Source of the DNA: Cephalopachus bancanus
Lineage: Eukaryota; Chordata; Mammalia; Primates; Tarsiidae
Length of the DNA stretch: 64,000 bases
Assembly (NCBI GenBank): GCA_027257055.1
Contig: JAPVLO010000892.1
Span: forward strand, 1 to 64,000
Direction: 5' to 3'
The notes beneath the pieces were generated by a model, which was not told the DNA's origin, searched no databases, and saw only the letters and a program-made list of their open reading frames with translations. Both the position numbers and the translations under genes were made by a program. Below, piece by piece: positions 45,075-57,239 of the stretch. Positions within the stretch are counted from its first letter, which is position 1. Every line of letters begins with the position of its first letter.

Positions 45075-45082
45075 ATATCCTT
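45075..45082 (+). promoter_or_regulatory. BRCC3: U12-type AT-AC 5' splice site of BRCC3 intron 4
   Basis: The intron starts ATATCCTT immediately after the exon 4 Glu codon. This matches all eight bases of the consensus donor for AT-AC introns removed by the minor (U12-dependent) spliceosome. Reading frame across the junction (GAA|AGG, Glu-Arg) requires this exact boundary. Confidence 0.93.
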
Positions 45083-45689
45083 ATTGGTCAATAAAAACTT
45101 ATGTGCTCTGGGGCTCCCAGGCCATGGTGATATTGCTGCAGTCATCCTGCTTTAGGTAGTTTCACAAATCTTCCTGGCCAATTGTTTGGTTAATCAGAAT
45201 TTCTGTCTGTTTCTCCTTTTGAATAATTGGGCATTTCTGACATTCCTGCTAAATGCCAAAAGATCCCTAAATGTCAAATGTACAATAAACTCTATGGGGA
45301 GGCCCCTCCAGCTTCCTTCCTACTCCCCACTCTTTCTATTCCTCTTTCCGGTTTTCCTAGCATCATTTAATTTCTAGGCCTTTTGCTATCCTGGTCTCTA
45401 GCTCCTTAAAAGATGCAATGCTGAGAACTGAATGCAGTATTCCATGTCAAGTATAACCAAAGAATGATCAAACAGGGCATTTGTTTCCTATGATTTGTAC
45501 TCTATGCCTCAGCTATAGCAAGTTAAATTTGCATCATTGGTTTTAATAATTTATCATTCTTTTTGATTAAGTTAATCTAAATTAAATCAACTAAAAAGTA
45601 ATTTTTAAAAAAATATATTTTCTATGCCCCAGTTCCTCCAGGGTCCCTTTCAGACATAACCAGGGTTATCAGTTTTTATGTATCCTTAC

Positions 45690-46330
45690 AGATGATTTCT
45701 GTGCATACAGAAATATATGAATATTTTCTCTTAAAAAACAATTGAATACATATGATGACTTCTACAATATTCATCTTTTTTTCACCTAAAAGTGATCTTG
45801 AAAATTGTGGACAACCTTGTACATATTGCATTTCATACGTGTGCGTGTTTGTCTGAAGGATCAATTATTAGAAGTAGAATTGCTGGGACGAAGGTCATGT
45901 ATACTTGTAGCTATAGATGTTTTACCAGTTTTTTTTTTTTCACTACAGCCTCACAAACATTGTGTATTATCACAGTTTTTGATTGTCACCAGTCTGATAA
46001 TCAAAACATTTATTATAATTTTAATTTATATGTTTGTTATTATAAGTAAATTTGATCAGCTTTTCATTTTTTTAAGACTCATTTGTGTTTTTCTTTGAAT
46101 TATTTGGTTATTTCCTTTGCCCATTTTTCTATTGATTTGGTAATCTTTTTCTTAATAACTTATAGGCATTCTACATATTAAGAAAATTAGCCTCCTGTGG
46201 TAAGAATAGTGGTTTTTCCCAGTTTATTAGTGAGGTGTGAGTGTCTGTATGTGTGTTTCCCAGTCAAGATGTTGTTTTTGCATTTTTATATAATCAGATT
46301 TATCAGTCTGACAGAGTGTACCTTTTCCAT
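45690..46330 (-). mobile_element. Antisense L1/HAL1-type fragment
   Basis: AGAAGTAGAATTGCTGGGAC, TTTGCCCATTTTTCTATTG and ATAGGCATTCTACATATTA are classical reverse-complement L1 phrases. Confidence 0.7.
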
Positions 46331-46332
46331 CT

Positions 46333-46500
46333 TTTTTTTTTTTTTTTTTTTGAGTTGGAGTCTCACTCTGTCACCCAGGCTGGAGTGCAGTGGCACAGCC
46401 ACCCTAGCCTTTACCTGCTGGGATCTGGGATCCTTCCGCCTCAGCCTTCCAAGTAGCTGGAACTATAGGCACACGCTACCATGCCCAGCTAATTTTTGAT
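46333..46500 (-). mobile_element. Alu, first monomer
   Basis: Antisense half copy, TGAGTTGGAGTCTCACTCTG to CATGCCCAGCTAATTTTTG; the next Alu starts in its linker. Confidence 0.9.
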
Positions 46501-46507
46501 TTTTTGG

Positions 46508-46798
46508 TTTTTTTTTTTTTTGAGTGGGAGTCTCACTCTGTCGCCCAGAGGAACTAGTAGCCAATGACTTGATGGGACAAGTGCTTCCAACCCGGGCTCC
46601 GGCGATCCTTCTGCCTCAGCCTTCCAAGTAGCTGGAACTACAGGCGTGCACTACCACACCTAGCTAATTTTTTGATTTATTGTGGAGATGAGGTCTCACC
46701 AAGTTGCCCACGCGGGTCTCGAACCCGTGGGCTCAGGCAATCCACTCACCTCAGCCTCCCAAGGTATGGGATTACAGGCTGAGCCACTGAGCCCGGCC
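46508..46798 (-). mobile_element. Alu carrying an inverted locally copied patch
   Basis: Antisense dimer. Bases 46,549-46,591 replace about 50 bases of Alu with reverse-complement sequence of 47,212-47,258; see findings. Confidence 0.94.
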
Positions 46799-46984
46799 TT
46801 TGTTTGCTTGTTTTGTTTTTAAGTTTATGAATATATTTTATCAAGTTAATGTATCATGAGCACATTAGATAGAAGTATATTGTAGTCTAATTTGACATTT
46901 AGTACCATGAAACATACAAATCTATCATACAAATGTAAACTTAAAATGTATGCCACTTAGCCTCAAGGTCATGCATTTTGGCTG

Positions 46985-47178
46985 TATTGCCCCTTTAGCC
47001 TCCCGAGTAGTTGAGGCCACAAGCATATGTTCCATACCCAACCAATTATTGAATTCTTTGTTAGTAGAAGGTCTCACCAAGTTGCCCAGGATGACCTGGA
47101 AGCCCTAGACTCAGGCAGTCCACTGTACTTTGTCTCCCAAACTGCTGGAATTATAGGGATGAGCCACCATGCCCAGCC
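46985..47178 (-). mobile_element. Alu fragment, old
   Basis: Antisense remnant, CCTCCCGAGTAGTTGAGGCC to GAGCCACCATGCCCAGCC. Confidence 0.8.
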
Positions 47179-47294
47179 TCTTCTGTTTCCTTTCCAGTCA
47201 CCTGGAACTGAGTTGGAAGCACTTGTCCCATCAAGTCATTGGCTGCTAGTTCCTCTGGTATTGCCTCTGGGCTCTGGAATGCTTGTTTTTTTTT

Positions 47295-47700
47295 TTTTTA
47301 ACCTATTTATTTTGAAATAATTTTAGATTCATGGGAAGTTGTAAAAACAATACTACAGAAAGTTCTCTGTACCCTTTCCTCTGAAGGTTACATTTTCTGT
47401 TATTATAGTATGGAAACTGGAACATTGACATTGATATAGCGTGTATAGTTCTCTGCTATTTTGTTACATGTATAGATACATGTAAGCACCACAGCAGTCA
47501 AGATACAGAACTATTCTATCACTACAAAGATCTCCCTCATGCTATAGTCACACCTCTCCACCACCCCAACCCATGGCAACCACTACTCTGTTCTCCATCT
47601 CTATAGTTTCGTCATTTCAAGAGAATGTTACATAAGTGAATCATAGTGTATGACCTTTTGAGACTGGCTTTTTTCAGTCTGCCCCTTCAAACCCCAATCC
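47295..47700 (-). mobile_element. Antisense L1 3' fragment
   Basis: The segment with TGAAATAATTTTAGATTCA, CCATGGCAACCACTACTCTG and TGTTACATAAGTGAATCATA is typical of reverse-complement L1M 3' regions. Confidence 0.7.
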
Positions 47701-47939
47701 TAACTTCTGACAACCACTAATCTTTTCTCCATTTTATCATAGTGGGCTGCATTTTCCCCACTTCTTTGTATCCCTGGTAGTTTGTGATTGGATGCCAGAC
47801 ACTGGGCAGAGTCACCTTTCATATTTTTGGGGTTCCTTTCACAGCCTCGGGTAGTTTCCTCACCCTCTTGTGTGGGGCCCTCTGTGAATATCCAAGGTGT
47901 TGACCTCTGCAGCTGTCTCTTGTCTCCCCAGCAGGACTC

Positions 47940-48075
47940 CAGCAGTAATTACTGTTGGTTAAGCAGTTACTGGGTGTCAGGCACTGTGCTATAAACACCT
48001 TGTGGGGATCACCTCACTGCTCTGTGAAGCATTATTCCTCCCTAGTCTACAACTGAAGAAATGGATTGCTCTTGG
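47940..48075 (-). mobile_element. MIR SINE (antisense), partial
   Basis: GGTGTCAGGCACTGTGCTAT then TCACCTCACTGCTCTGTGAA follow reverse MIR order; the core is truncated. Confidence 0.65.
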
Positions 48076-48351
48076 CATTTGAAAATTTGAAAGTGCATTT
48101 AAAAAGTAAAGATCTGAGTGAGCAAACATTAGTTAAATTGAATTAAGAGGATGTAACTATATATAGTCATGGAAACCATATGGATTCTAGGAAAAAAACA
48201 ACTTTGTCTTTAAATGCATAGTAGGGGAAATTCTGAGCATTAACTTTACTTCATTCTTTTGTTGTCATTAAACTGTAATACGTTTATTTTAAACTTCAGG
48301 ATGTTTTTCAGCCTTTATTAGCAGTAGAAATTTTATTCTCACATTTTGAAA

Positions 48352-48369
48352 ATACCTTGACAGACACAC
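48352..48369 (+). promoter_or_regulatory. BRCC3: U12-type branch point and AC 3' splice site of BRCC3 intron 4
   Basis: TACCTTGAC at about 48,353-48,361 closely fits the U12 branch-point consensus TTCCTTRAC and sits 8-10 nt upstream of the intron terminus. The intron ends ...ACAC, giving an AC 3' boundary paired with the AT 5' boundary. A polypyrimidine tract is absent, as expected of minor introns. Exon 5 begins at 48,370 with AGG. Confidence 0.93.
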
Positions 48370-48457
48370 AGGTTGGCTGAACTGACAGGTCGTCCCATGA
48401 GAGTTGTGGGCTGGTATCATTCCCATCCTCATATTACTGTTTGGCCTTCACATGTTG
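48370..48457 (+). CDS. BRCC3: BRCC3 coding exon 5 (JAMM zinc-binding core)
   Basis: These 88 nt encode RLAELTGRPMRVVGWYHSHP, then HITVWPSHV plus one base, followed by donor GTAAGT. By residue count the histidines are H122 and H124 and the serine is S132. With D135 from the next exon they complete HxHPx7SxxD. All zinc ligands and the conserved serine are present, so the enzyme is predicted to be active. Confidence 0.97.
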
Positions 48458-49030
48458 GTAAGTATTATGGGGTTGTAGTGTTTATTCTCAGAAATGAGTA
48501 TCATGTTTTTTTCTCCATTACATGGGCTATGTTTATTTTAAACCAAAATTTGACCATCCTTAAACAGCTGTCATTATTTTAATTTATTTTGCCATGTTTT
48601 AAAGTAACGATTTATGTCATGTTGATTATTTTTAATAGTGAGAGATAAAATTTCAGTGCCTCATTTTGACTGTATTCAGGAAATCAAGACTGACTAAACA
48701 CTGACAATCAGCTTATATAAAAAAATTAAACTATAACTGAAAATTGCTGATTGCTGAATACCACTCCTGTCCAGTACAGTCCCACTCTGCAGACTTAAAG
48801 GTGCTGAGGGTGAAATTTACAAAACTGATCTTTATAATCTCTGTTTATATACAGTCCATCCTAGCCATTGGGGCTCTCAATCTACCTTCTCAGCCCCCTA
48901 ATCAGTTTAATCTAACTAAATTGCTTTCTTTCCACCTTTACCCCTTTTTGAGAATCATGGTTGATTTTTGTTGGTACCTACCTCTCTAGAAAAAAGTAGA
49001 ATAAATTTACTTGAGGAGAGGGAACTAATA
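48458..49030. other. BRCC3 intron 5, no recognised element
   Basis: AT-rich single-copy-like sequence after exon 5. Confidence 0.5.
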
Positions 49031-49205
49031 TTTAATTACAAATGTTTTCTTTTCTAATCTTCATGGTAACCTGTGGGTTAGAGACCTTCCCCCTCATTGC
49101 ACATAGGAGTAAACAGAGGCCTAGGTGGGTTAAGTACATGGCAGACTGAGGTTAGAACCCAGGTCTGACTCCCAAGTCTGTCCTCTTCCCACTGTGATGT
49201 CCTGT
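49030..49205 (-). mobile_element. MIR SINE (antisense)
   Basis: CTTCATGGTAACCTGTGGGT, then AGTAAACAGAGGCCTAGG and GGTTAGAACCCAGGTCTGAC form a reverse MIR. Confidence 0.75.
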
Positions 49206-49509
49206 TTCTTTCTAGTCATATGGATTTGAGTTGACACCAAGTTCTATATTCATCTACACTGTGATATGAATGGCAAAAAAATGATCTGCAGTACAGTCTT
49301 AGACTTTAATCAAGATGAATGGTCCTGTGAAATAGCATAGTAGTTTTTAATCATAGTGGGAGGGAGCTTTTATAAAAAGTATCTGTCAAAATTAATCTTT
49401 CCTAGATACCAACCCACACTTACTGTAACAACCTCTGGGAGTGGGTCCTAGGTGGGGATATTGTTGAACAGCCCCAGTGAAATGCTGATTTAGAATAGGA
49501 AAGTCACAG

Positions 49510-49805
49510 AAAAATGCCTTCTCTCAGATTTGCCAAATGTTAACATTTGCTGTATCATTCTCTTTCTACATATATGTGTATGTATATGTCTGTCTATGTA
49601 TAATTTTTTCCTGAAGTATCAGAGAGTAAGTTGCACACATGGAACCCTTTGCCCTAAATACTCTTCAGTATGAATTTCCTAAATGCAAAGAAATTCTCTT
49701 ACATAATCACAGTACATTTATCAAACTTGGGAAATGAACATTAGCATAATACTATTATTTAAACTACAGACCTTATTCAAATTCTTTAGTTGACTCACTA
49801 ATATT
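49510..49805 (-). mobile_element. Antisense L1ME-like fragment
   Basis: CACATAATCACAGTACATTT-type sequence, AACATTAGCATAATACTATT and CTACAGACCTTATTCAAATT are recognisable old L1 3' phrases. Confidence 0.6.
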
Positions 49806-50029
49806 CCAAGTAAATGTTTTTATATGAGAGGGACCTCCCAAAAAATGGAATTAATTTTTGGAAGACAGGCGGCTTCCCCTACTAGGTACGTGTTCTAGGA
49901 ACCCACTGGTAACCGTGTACCCACTAGTGTTGTGAGAGGCTTGTTTGGCTTCAGTGAACTTTTATTTTTGGAGATTCTTTCAATGCCTTTACCCATTATG
50001 TGATGGGTGATTTACATGAACAAATTGCC

Positions 50030-50376
50030 AACACTGCTCTGAGTGTTCGGCAGTTTTTGACCAAAAACAGTATGCTATGACCTCTGTGCCCCACCTTCCC
50101 TATTCACCCAATCTTGCCTCAAGTGACTTTTTTTTTGTTTCCCTGGATGAAAAAAGTCCTCAAAGGGAAATGTTTTGCCAATGTGGAAGAGGTGAAACAA
50201 AAAAACAGCAGAAGCACTAAAAGGCATCAAAACGGATTAGTTCAAAATCTGTTTTGAGCAGTAGAAAAAGCATCTCAATAGGCTTATTGCATCAAACGGA
50301 GAGTACTTTGAAGGTGACTGAAAGTTAAACGTAAGAATAAATACACAATTTTTATAAATAAATTCTGTTTCATTTT
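50030..50376 (+). mobile_element. mariner-type transposon remnant, 3' part (copy 2)
   Basis: This copy shares GAGTGTTC(G/A)GCAGTTTTTG, a GTCCTCAAAGGGA block, and the same AATAAATACACAATTTTTAT end with copy 1. Transposase-like residues (LAS.DFFFVSLDEK) persist between stops. Confidence 0.75.
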
Positions 50377-50924
50377 GGGTCCCCCTTGTAGCTATAAATT
50401 ATTCCTATAAAAGCTTAATATGAAATAAATTCAGTGTTTGATTGTTTTCCTGTCACCATCAACACTAAAACCAGATTGACCTCAAATTTCTCCCATTAGC
50501 CAGAAAGAACTAAGTACTAACTACTAATGAAAGAAAATTTGAGGTGTATATTCCTGAACAATTATTGTCACTATAAAAATACATTAGAATGGGAAAGATA
50601 TAAAATGCTGTTGCAAAACAAAATGCTCCAAGAACTTAGGCAAAAGATCATAATCAGTCTCTGCAATGATTTCTCTCAGGGGAGATGTGAACCCTAAAAC
50701 AAGGACCTGGGTGGGAGTCTAATGCAACAATAACAGCAATTAGGAAAACAACAACAAAAAAGAGGATGTTGCAGAAAGAAACTGAAAAAAGTCACCTCTC
50801 AATTGTGAAATGATTTAGGTGTCAAATGCAAACAATTAAACACAAAACAGATTTGAGCTCTAGAAGATGGAACAAATGTCAAAACATGCAGTAAAGGCTA
50901 TGCTCAAAGAAAGTTTAGAGAGTT

Positions 50925-51150
50925 ACTGTAGCATGAGGGTTGAAAACACCAGCTTTGAATATGGTTGGGGATCAGGTCTGTGTTCAAATCTTGTTTCAGA
51001 CACAAGTTGAGAAAATCTTTTAACTTGTCTGCCTCTCTAGTTTCCTCTGTCAAAAAAGGAGAACATATCAGTCTCAGGGTTGTTATGGACAGTATATGAG
51101 AGCATGTATATGGCTCTTTATCCCATGCTTACCACAATACTGTGTTGTTC
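50925..51150 (+). mobile_element. MIR SINE
   Basis: GTGTTCAAATCTTGTTTCAG, AAAATCTTTTAACTTGTCTG and GGGTTGTTATGGACAGTATA match MIR order. Confidence 0.75.
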
Positions 51151-51199
51151 AATTATAAAGTAAACAACAACAAGACACCTAAACATTTATTTGTCAAAA

Positions 51200-51352
51200 A
51201 AAGCTAGCTAGGTGTGGTGGCACATGTCTGTAGTCTCAGCTACTTGGGAGACTAAAGTGGGAGAATTGTCTGAGCCCAGGAGGTCAAGGCTGTGGTGAGC
51301 TGTCTGGTTGTGCCACTGCATTCCAGTCTGGGTTACAGAGACTGACTCAAAA
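51200..51352 (+). mobile_element. Alu right monomer (FRAM-like)
   Basis: AGCTAGGTGTGGTGGCACAT to GAGACTGACTCAAAAAAAC. Confidence 0.85.
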
Positions 51353-51701
51353 AAACAAAAAATCCCAAACCATTTATTTGTAAAACTCAAGGACATGGAA
51401 AGCGTATATTAAATATTTAAGTTAGAGGGCAGAAAACATTGAAAGGATTAATAATAAGGATATATCAGGCCTCTCACCTAAGATCTCAAAATATTAGCAA
51501 TAATAAAATATGGGAAGAACTAAGGAAAAATAATCTAACTAACCTGGCATTCAGACTGATCTCCAAACAACCTTTAAAGAACTGGTACCCCAAAATGTAT
51601 ACAATTATGATTTGTCCATTGAAGATAATATTAAATACATAAATGGGAAAAAAGAGTTGAGTCAAACAGAGGCCCTGTATTCCAAGTCTCAGAAAAAAGT
51701 G

Positions 51702-51993
51702 AGGCCAGGCTCGGTGGCTCAGCCTGTAATCCCAGCACTTTGGGAGGCCGAGGAGAGTAAATTGCCTGAACCTGCGGGTTTGAGACCCGCCTAGGCAACT
51801 TGGCGAGACCTCATCTCTACAATAAATAAAAAATTAGCCAGGTGTGGTAGTGCGCGCCTGTAGTTCCAGCTACTTGGAAGGCTGAGGCGGAAGGATCACC
51901 AGAGCCCAGCAGGTCGAGGCTGTGGTGGCCAGGAGTGGCTACTGCACTTCAGTCTGGGCGACAGAGTGAAACTCCAACTCAAAAAAAAAAAAG
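51702..51993 (+). mobile_element. Alu, full length
   Basis: Sense dimer, GCCAGGCTCGGTGGCTCAGC to CTCCAACTCAAAAAAAAAAA. Confidence 0.93.
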
Positions 51994-52218
51994 TGAGCAA
52001 TAAAAAATAAAAACAAGTTGATTAAAGATATGTACTATGAGTATATTTAATCAGAAAATATGTTAAATAATGACAAGGCGTGTAATCTTTTTTTTCCTGT
52101 TAAAGGAAAGCTATAATTTTTGGTGGGGAGGGAGAGTGATATGACAATTTTAATGCTTTTTGTGATAAGGTAATTGGTAGAATTAGGCTAAATTCCAACA
52201 GTTAGGTAAGACTGACTT

Positions 52219-52481
52219 TTGTTTTGAGTTGGAGTCTCACTCTGTTGCCCAGGCTGGAGTGCCGTGACACACTCATGGCCACCGCAGCCTTCTGCCTTAG
52301 CCTTCCAAGTAGCTGGAACTACAGGCATGTGATACCATGCCCGGCTTATTTTTTGATTTATTGTAGAGATGAGGTCTCACCAAGTAGCCCAGGCTGGTCT
52401 CAAATCCCTGGGCTCAGGCAGTCCTCTCCCCTCGGCCTCCCAAAGTGCTGGGATTACAGGCTTGAGCCACCACGCTGAGCT
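52219..52481 (-). mobile_element. Alu with small deletion
   Basis: Antisense, TTTTGAGTTGGAGTCTCACT to GAGCCACCACGCTGAGC. Confidence 0.92.
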
Positions 52482-53644
52482 GGTAAGACTGTCTCAAACA
52501 TGTTTTTAAAGGATCATTACATAAAATGATTCTCCAAGAAATTAATTGGATGCGTGTATGAAATAATACGGTCATGGCTCCTGGATCTTAATGATTTTGT
52601 GGGGAAAATAACAGAGTACTAAAGGAAAAACCAAGAGTAACAATGATAAGAAATGGGATGTAGTCCATATGGAACATTTATACCAGCATATATAAGCAGG
52701 GTAAGCACCTGACAAAACAAAAGCCTCGGGATTAGAAAAACACAATAATAAGATGTTACTAAAGATAAACTGCAAACCTTATGACGTGAACAAAATCTAA
52801 CGGACTAAGTTAAAGCTATATTGAGGAAATAAAGATAGCACTTACATCATCAGCAAGAGAATAAGTGAGGGAAGACAGGTCACTATATAATAAAAGACAT
52901 GGTAAATAAGGAAGCTCTAAAGAGGTTAAATTATGTTCCCCATCATTGCAATAAAAAAATATGCACAGGATCAAGTTTTACATGTAAGCAATGGAAATGG
53001 AAACTAGTTGAAATAGAAGTTTGATAACCCACTTTCAGAAATTTACTCATTTCTTCAAAAGAGCATGAAGGGAGGTGGCCTTGGGTTGGGGCTTGTAGTG
53101 GAGGGTGGGGGGAGGGGACACTGACTAGAACCAAGGGAGAGGGAGGCCAGGCACACACACTAAGACTTTAAAATGTCTTTTTAAAAGAATTTCAGACTTA
53201 CAGAAAAATTGAAAGAATAGTCTGAATAAACAGATTCAAGAATGGTTTCTATGCCAATGAGGCAGAATTAAAAATTGTGAGTTAAATGGGGAGAGCTGAT
53301 AACAAGTGAATACAGAGAAATAAATTTGAGTGTCTACCATGTAAATAAAACAGTGAATAAGATAAACAAGGGAAACACTTTTCTCCATCCTACGTCCTCT
53401 TCAGGTTCATCTTGTCTTTCCCCTCACTTTCAAAAGATTTCTACACTTACATTTTCTCACCATTCACCTATTCCTCACTCCACTCCAGTCTGGCTTCTAG
53501 CCCATGGCTTATTGAAGTAGATCTTGCTAGAGTCATCAGTGACATCCATGTTGCAAATTGAACATTTAAAATCCTCATATTATGAAGCATTGACACTATT
53601 AAGCACGCTCTACTTACTGAAACACTTCCCAAGTATTCATGAGA
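52482..53644. other. BRCC3 intron 5, no recognised element
   Basis: Mostly single-copy-like; a short purine-rich stretch (GGAGGGTGGGGGGAGGGGAC) near 53,100 and an old L1-like scrap near 53,170-53,230. Confidence 0.45.
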
Positions 53645-54080
53645 AGTGTGTGGCACTTAAAGAAACTTAGCTAAGGCTCACAGCTGAAAAACCTGGTCCT
53701 AAACCATATGGCTAATAAGTGGCAGAGGCAGAATCTGAACTGAGGTTTTTCTTTTTTTTTGAGTCAGAGTCTCACTCTGTCGCCCAGGCTGGAGTGCAGT
53801 GGCCCACTCATGGCTACCACAGCCTCAACCTGCTGGGCTCAGGGGATCCTTCTGCCTCAGCATTCCAAGTAGCTGGAGCTACAGGCATGTGCTACCACAA
53901 CTGGCTAATTTTTGGTTTATTGTAGAGACGAGGTTTCACTAGGTTTCCCAGACTTGTCTCGAACCTCTGAGCTCGGGCAATCCTCTTGCCTTGGCCTCCC
54001 AAAGTGCTGGGATTACAGGCTTGACCCACTGTGCCTGGCCTGAACTGAGCTTTCTATGAATCAGTAGTCTATGATTTCTA
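53645..54080 (-). mobile_element. MIR SINE (antisense) split by an Alu
   Basis: GGCTAATAAGTGGCAGAGGC and CAGAATCTGAACTGAGG are MIR. The Alu at 53,750-54,039 is bracketed by TGAACTGAG target duplications. Confidence 0.75.
53750..54039 (-). mobile_element. Alu in MIR with target duplication
   Basis: Antisense dimer flanked by TGAACTGAG. Confidence 0.93.
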
Positions 54081-57059
54081 CAGCATCTCACTTTGATTCA
54101 ACAAGTGGAAGTCCTATTCTTGGAAACAGGAAACGGAGATAGAAGCATAGATTTGGTGGTGGGGGAAGAGAGGTAGTTGAGTTATATCATATGCACACCT
54201 GAATTTTACCTATAGAGTACATGCTTGCAAAAGAAAAAGAGATGTGATTTAAATAGCGTAAGCAATTTCATAAATCTCATGAGACTTGGCACTGTTTGTG
54301 GAAGTTTCTCTTACATTCACTTAATTTTACTTGTAAATGTTTATCCAAGGAGACATGTGCCTGTAGTTACGTTGCTCATTTTAAGATCTGTTCAATTCTT
54401 TTATACAGACTGAGGTAATTAGCACTGGATCAGTGATGTCATAGTAAGTTAATTTATCACCACAGTGGGTAAAATCAACCTCCTATGGCAAATATAGGCT
54501 GCAACTTTAATTGAGCAGTTTTCTATAACTAATCGTGTGAACAAATTACATTTTTCTCAAATAAACATTATATTCTAGAGGTTATAAGTCAATACTCCTT
54601 GGAAGCATTGTAAACAAACTTCTTAATATCACAAGCAGACTTAGATGGAAACTCTATTAGGACAAGGTATGGAATAAGTGAAGATTAAATATGTGCTACT
54701 CTTTTCAGCTATCTGAAAAAATATATTCTCAAAGCACTTGTGTATAGTCTCCTTTTAAAGTTTTTTTTTTTAATTAACAACTGGGAGCTGTGGTTTCTGT
54801 TTCAGAAAAAAGTTTCATGTGAGCAAATTAATGAATCTGGTGCTTACACTTCTGCTTTCCCACCAAGAATGGAAGGTCTAATTCTCTTGTCCCTTCAGAT
54901 TATTTCCATAACTGTAAACATCTCTCAGAATGTATCTCAAGTGTTTGAAAATATATATATTTTTCATACAACATGGCCCTAAGTGCAAGCAAACTGCTTC
55001 ATGTGGTATTCAACTGTATCCTTTGTATTTAGGACGTGGTTTTTACTTAGTAAATACAATTTCAAGGAAGCGGTGGAGGCACAAACTTCATTGGTGAATG
55101 AGGAAGGACCCCTTGCTTGAAAATAGAGTACACAGGTGCAATCTAACTGTAAGAACAAAGGCCTCTGGTATAAACAGAAGTCAGAGGTCAGCCTTTAATA
55201 ATACCTGGTGTCAGGGATGGCCTGAAAGTTCTCTTTTATCATGGTGTTAAACACAGGGCCTCAGTGCCTTTGTTTTTACAGCAAGAATTAGCCTTATTTT
55301 AAAAATGTTTGCCCTAATAATCAAATCCTTCTCTTTATTATTTATTTTGATCTCTAAAAGCCTCATTTATTAGTGAGATTCAAATGTATTAAAATAGCCA
55401 CAGATAAATGAGATTCCTTCTTTAGATTACTGAAGAAAGAAGTGGATTGTTTTGTGACTATAAATCACTATCAAAGTAGGAAGAAAAATGATATATGCTA
55501 ATGGAGGAAAGCAGAAATAGGCTACATATTTTATACATGGTTGCTGAAACAGGAACCCTGAGTTTTGAAGATGCAGCACCTGCACACAGAAAGCAGGGAA
55601 TGGCAATTGTGTCTAAATCATTTGGTTAGCAAAGCTGGCCTTGCTTGGCTGACAAGCCACATGATGGTTTCTGGCCTTTCCCATGTATTTCACAAGTCTG
55701 ATGCCAGTAGGGGAAACATTCTTAGCTCATAACCTTTTTTCCTGTCTTGCTTAATATTTTTATAAATCACAAGAACCTTTGAATCAGATGAAAGTTGACT
55801 ACTAGAGTTCCTTGGTAAGCTGGTCCCACTGTGACAAGACTAAGACAGGGATGCTTTTTTTTCTGATCAGGTGAGGAATGGGGAGGGTGGCTTCTGATTT
55901 TTAACTGAGGGGTCCCCTGACATGCTGTGTCTACTTCCACGGTCATAGCTGTGAAAAACTAAAAAGGACAATTGTGCTGACTTATGGGAGCTCTTAATAT
56001 CTTGCAGAGATGTTTTCCTTCCTGGAGGCTCTACCAGAAAGCAGAAGGCCCTCATTCCTTTAGTTAAGAATATTCAGTGTTCTTACATCATACCCTTTAT
56101 CCTCACAGGCCCCAATAATTAAGGAGTATATGTGTTTGTGGTCTGCAATCCCTGTCATTGGTGTCTTCCTTTGTAATCAGACACCTGAGGGGCATCTCTC
56201 TGAACCTGGCGTTGCCTCTGCTCAGTGGGTTCCCTGCATTCACTGTACTTCTCCAGTGGGCTGGTCTCACCCCTTGTGACTATCAATCACTTTGACTCTC
56301 TTATTGCTGTGTAATACACATCATTTAGGGAGGTGAGGGGTTTAAGACAAAATGCCAGTAATAAAGCCCCAGTGAAATGGTAAAGATGGTACCAATGGAA
56401 ATGGAATAGAATCAATAGATATAGTGACGTTGTGGCATTCAGTCATGAGGAATTGGAGTTCCATGCAGGTAAACTAAGGAAGAAAGTAATTGTATAAACA
56501 ATGAGAAGAGAAAAAAAGAGATGGGAGGAAGAAGAAATACAAGTGAAGGAGATTGTTTGGGGTCTGGTGGGGAAAGTGATGAATTCTGTTTTAAAAACCA
56601 TTCTAGAATAGGTAAATTGGCAATGAAGGTGGAAAATTTGAGAAGGCATGACTGGCATGATGTTGGAAATCTCAGGAGGAACTGAGAGATTCAGAAGTGA
56701 GGTCAGCCCCAGTGAGGTACATTTAAGAGTCTTCATGTTGAGTAATAATAGACCCAAGGGGGGTGTGATTGTACAGAGAGAGGTGTGCATAGAAAAGAGA
56801 AGAAAAATCTTTATATATGAGAGCTAGGAGAAGAAACATGCATGGACAATGGAGACAGAACAGTAGAAAAAGTAGAAGGACAGGGCAACAGAGGGGAAAA
56901 CACACACACACTTCTTTGAAAAGAAGCCTAGGGAGTTGAGTAGTTGGACAAGACAGACGCTGGACATGATAACAACTGTAGAACATATGGTTCTATCTGA
57001 GGAAAACATGTAGAGCAGGGAAAGGGGCACAGAGAGTGCCTGGGACTGGGAATGCTGTT
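54081..57059. other. BRCC3 intron 5, largest Alu-free stretch
   Basis: About 3 kb without Alu or clear L1; no open frame or motif I recognise. Possibly old, unrecognisable repeats near 56,430-57,030. Confidence 0.5.
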
Positions 57060-57235
57060 GATTTTTTAAATTGAAAAATGATAACTATACGGAGGAAAAA
57101 TTTTTTTGAAAATGGTAATTGTATATAATTCTGGGGCATAATGTGATGTTTTAACATATGTATTCATTGTAGAAAGATTAAATCGGTCTGGCAAATCTGT
57201 CATCTCACCTGCTTAATCATTTCCTGTGTGTGATT
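57060..57235 (+). mobile_element. L1 fragment (orientation tentative)
   Basis: GGGGCATAATGTGATGTTTT and the following ATTCATTGTAGAAAGATTAAATC resemble an L1M internal/3' UTR segment. Confidence 0.45.
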
Positions 57236-57239
57236 AGAA

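Noticed and set aside
46974..47180. Possible exon in BRCC3 intron 4 near 47 kb
   Set aside because: The reading resembles protein only because it is an old Alu fragment.
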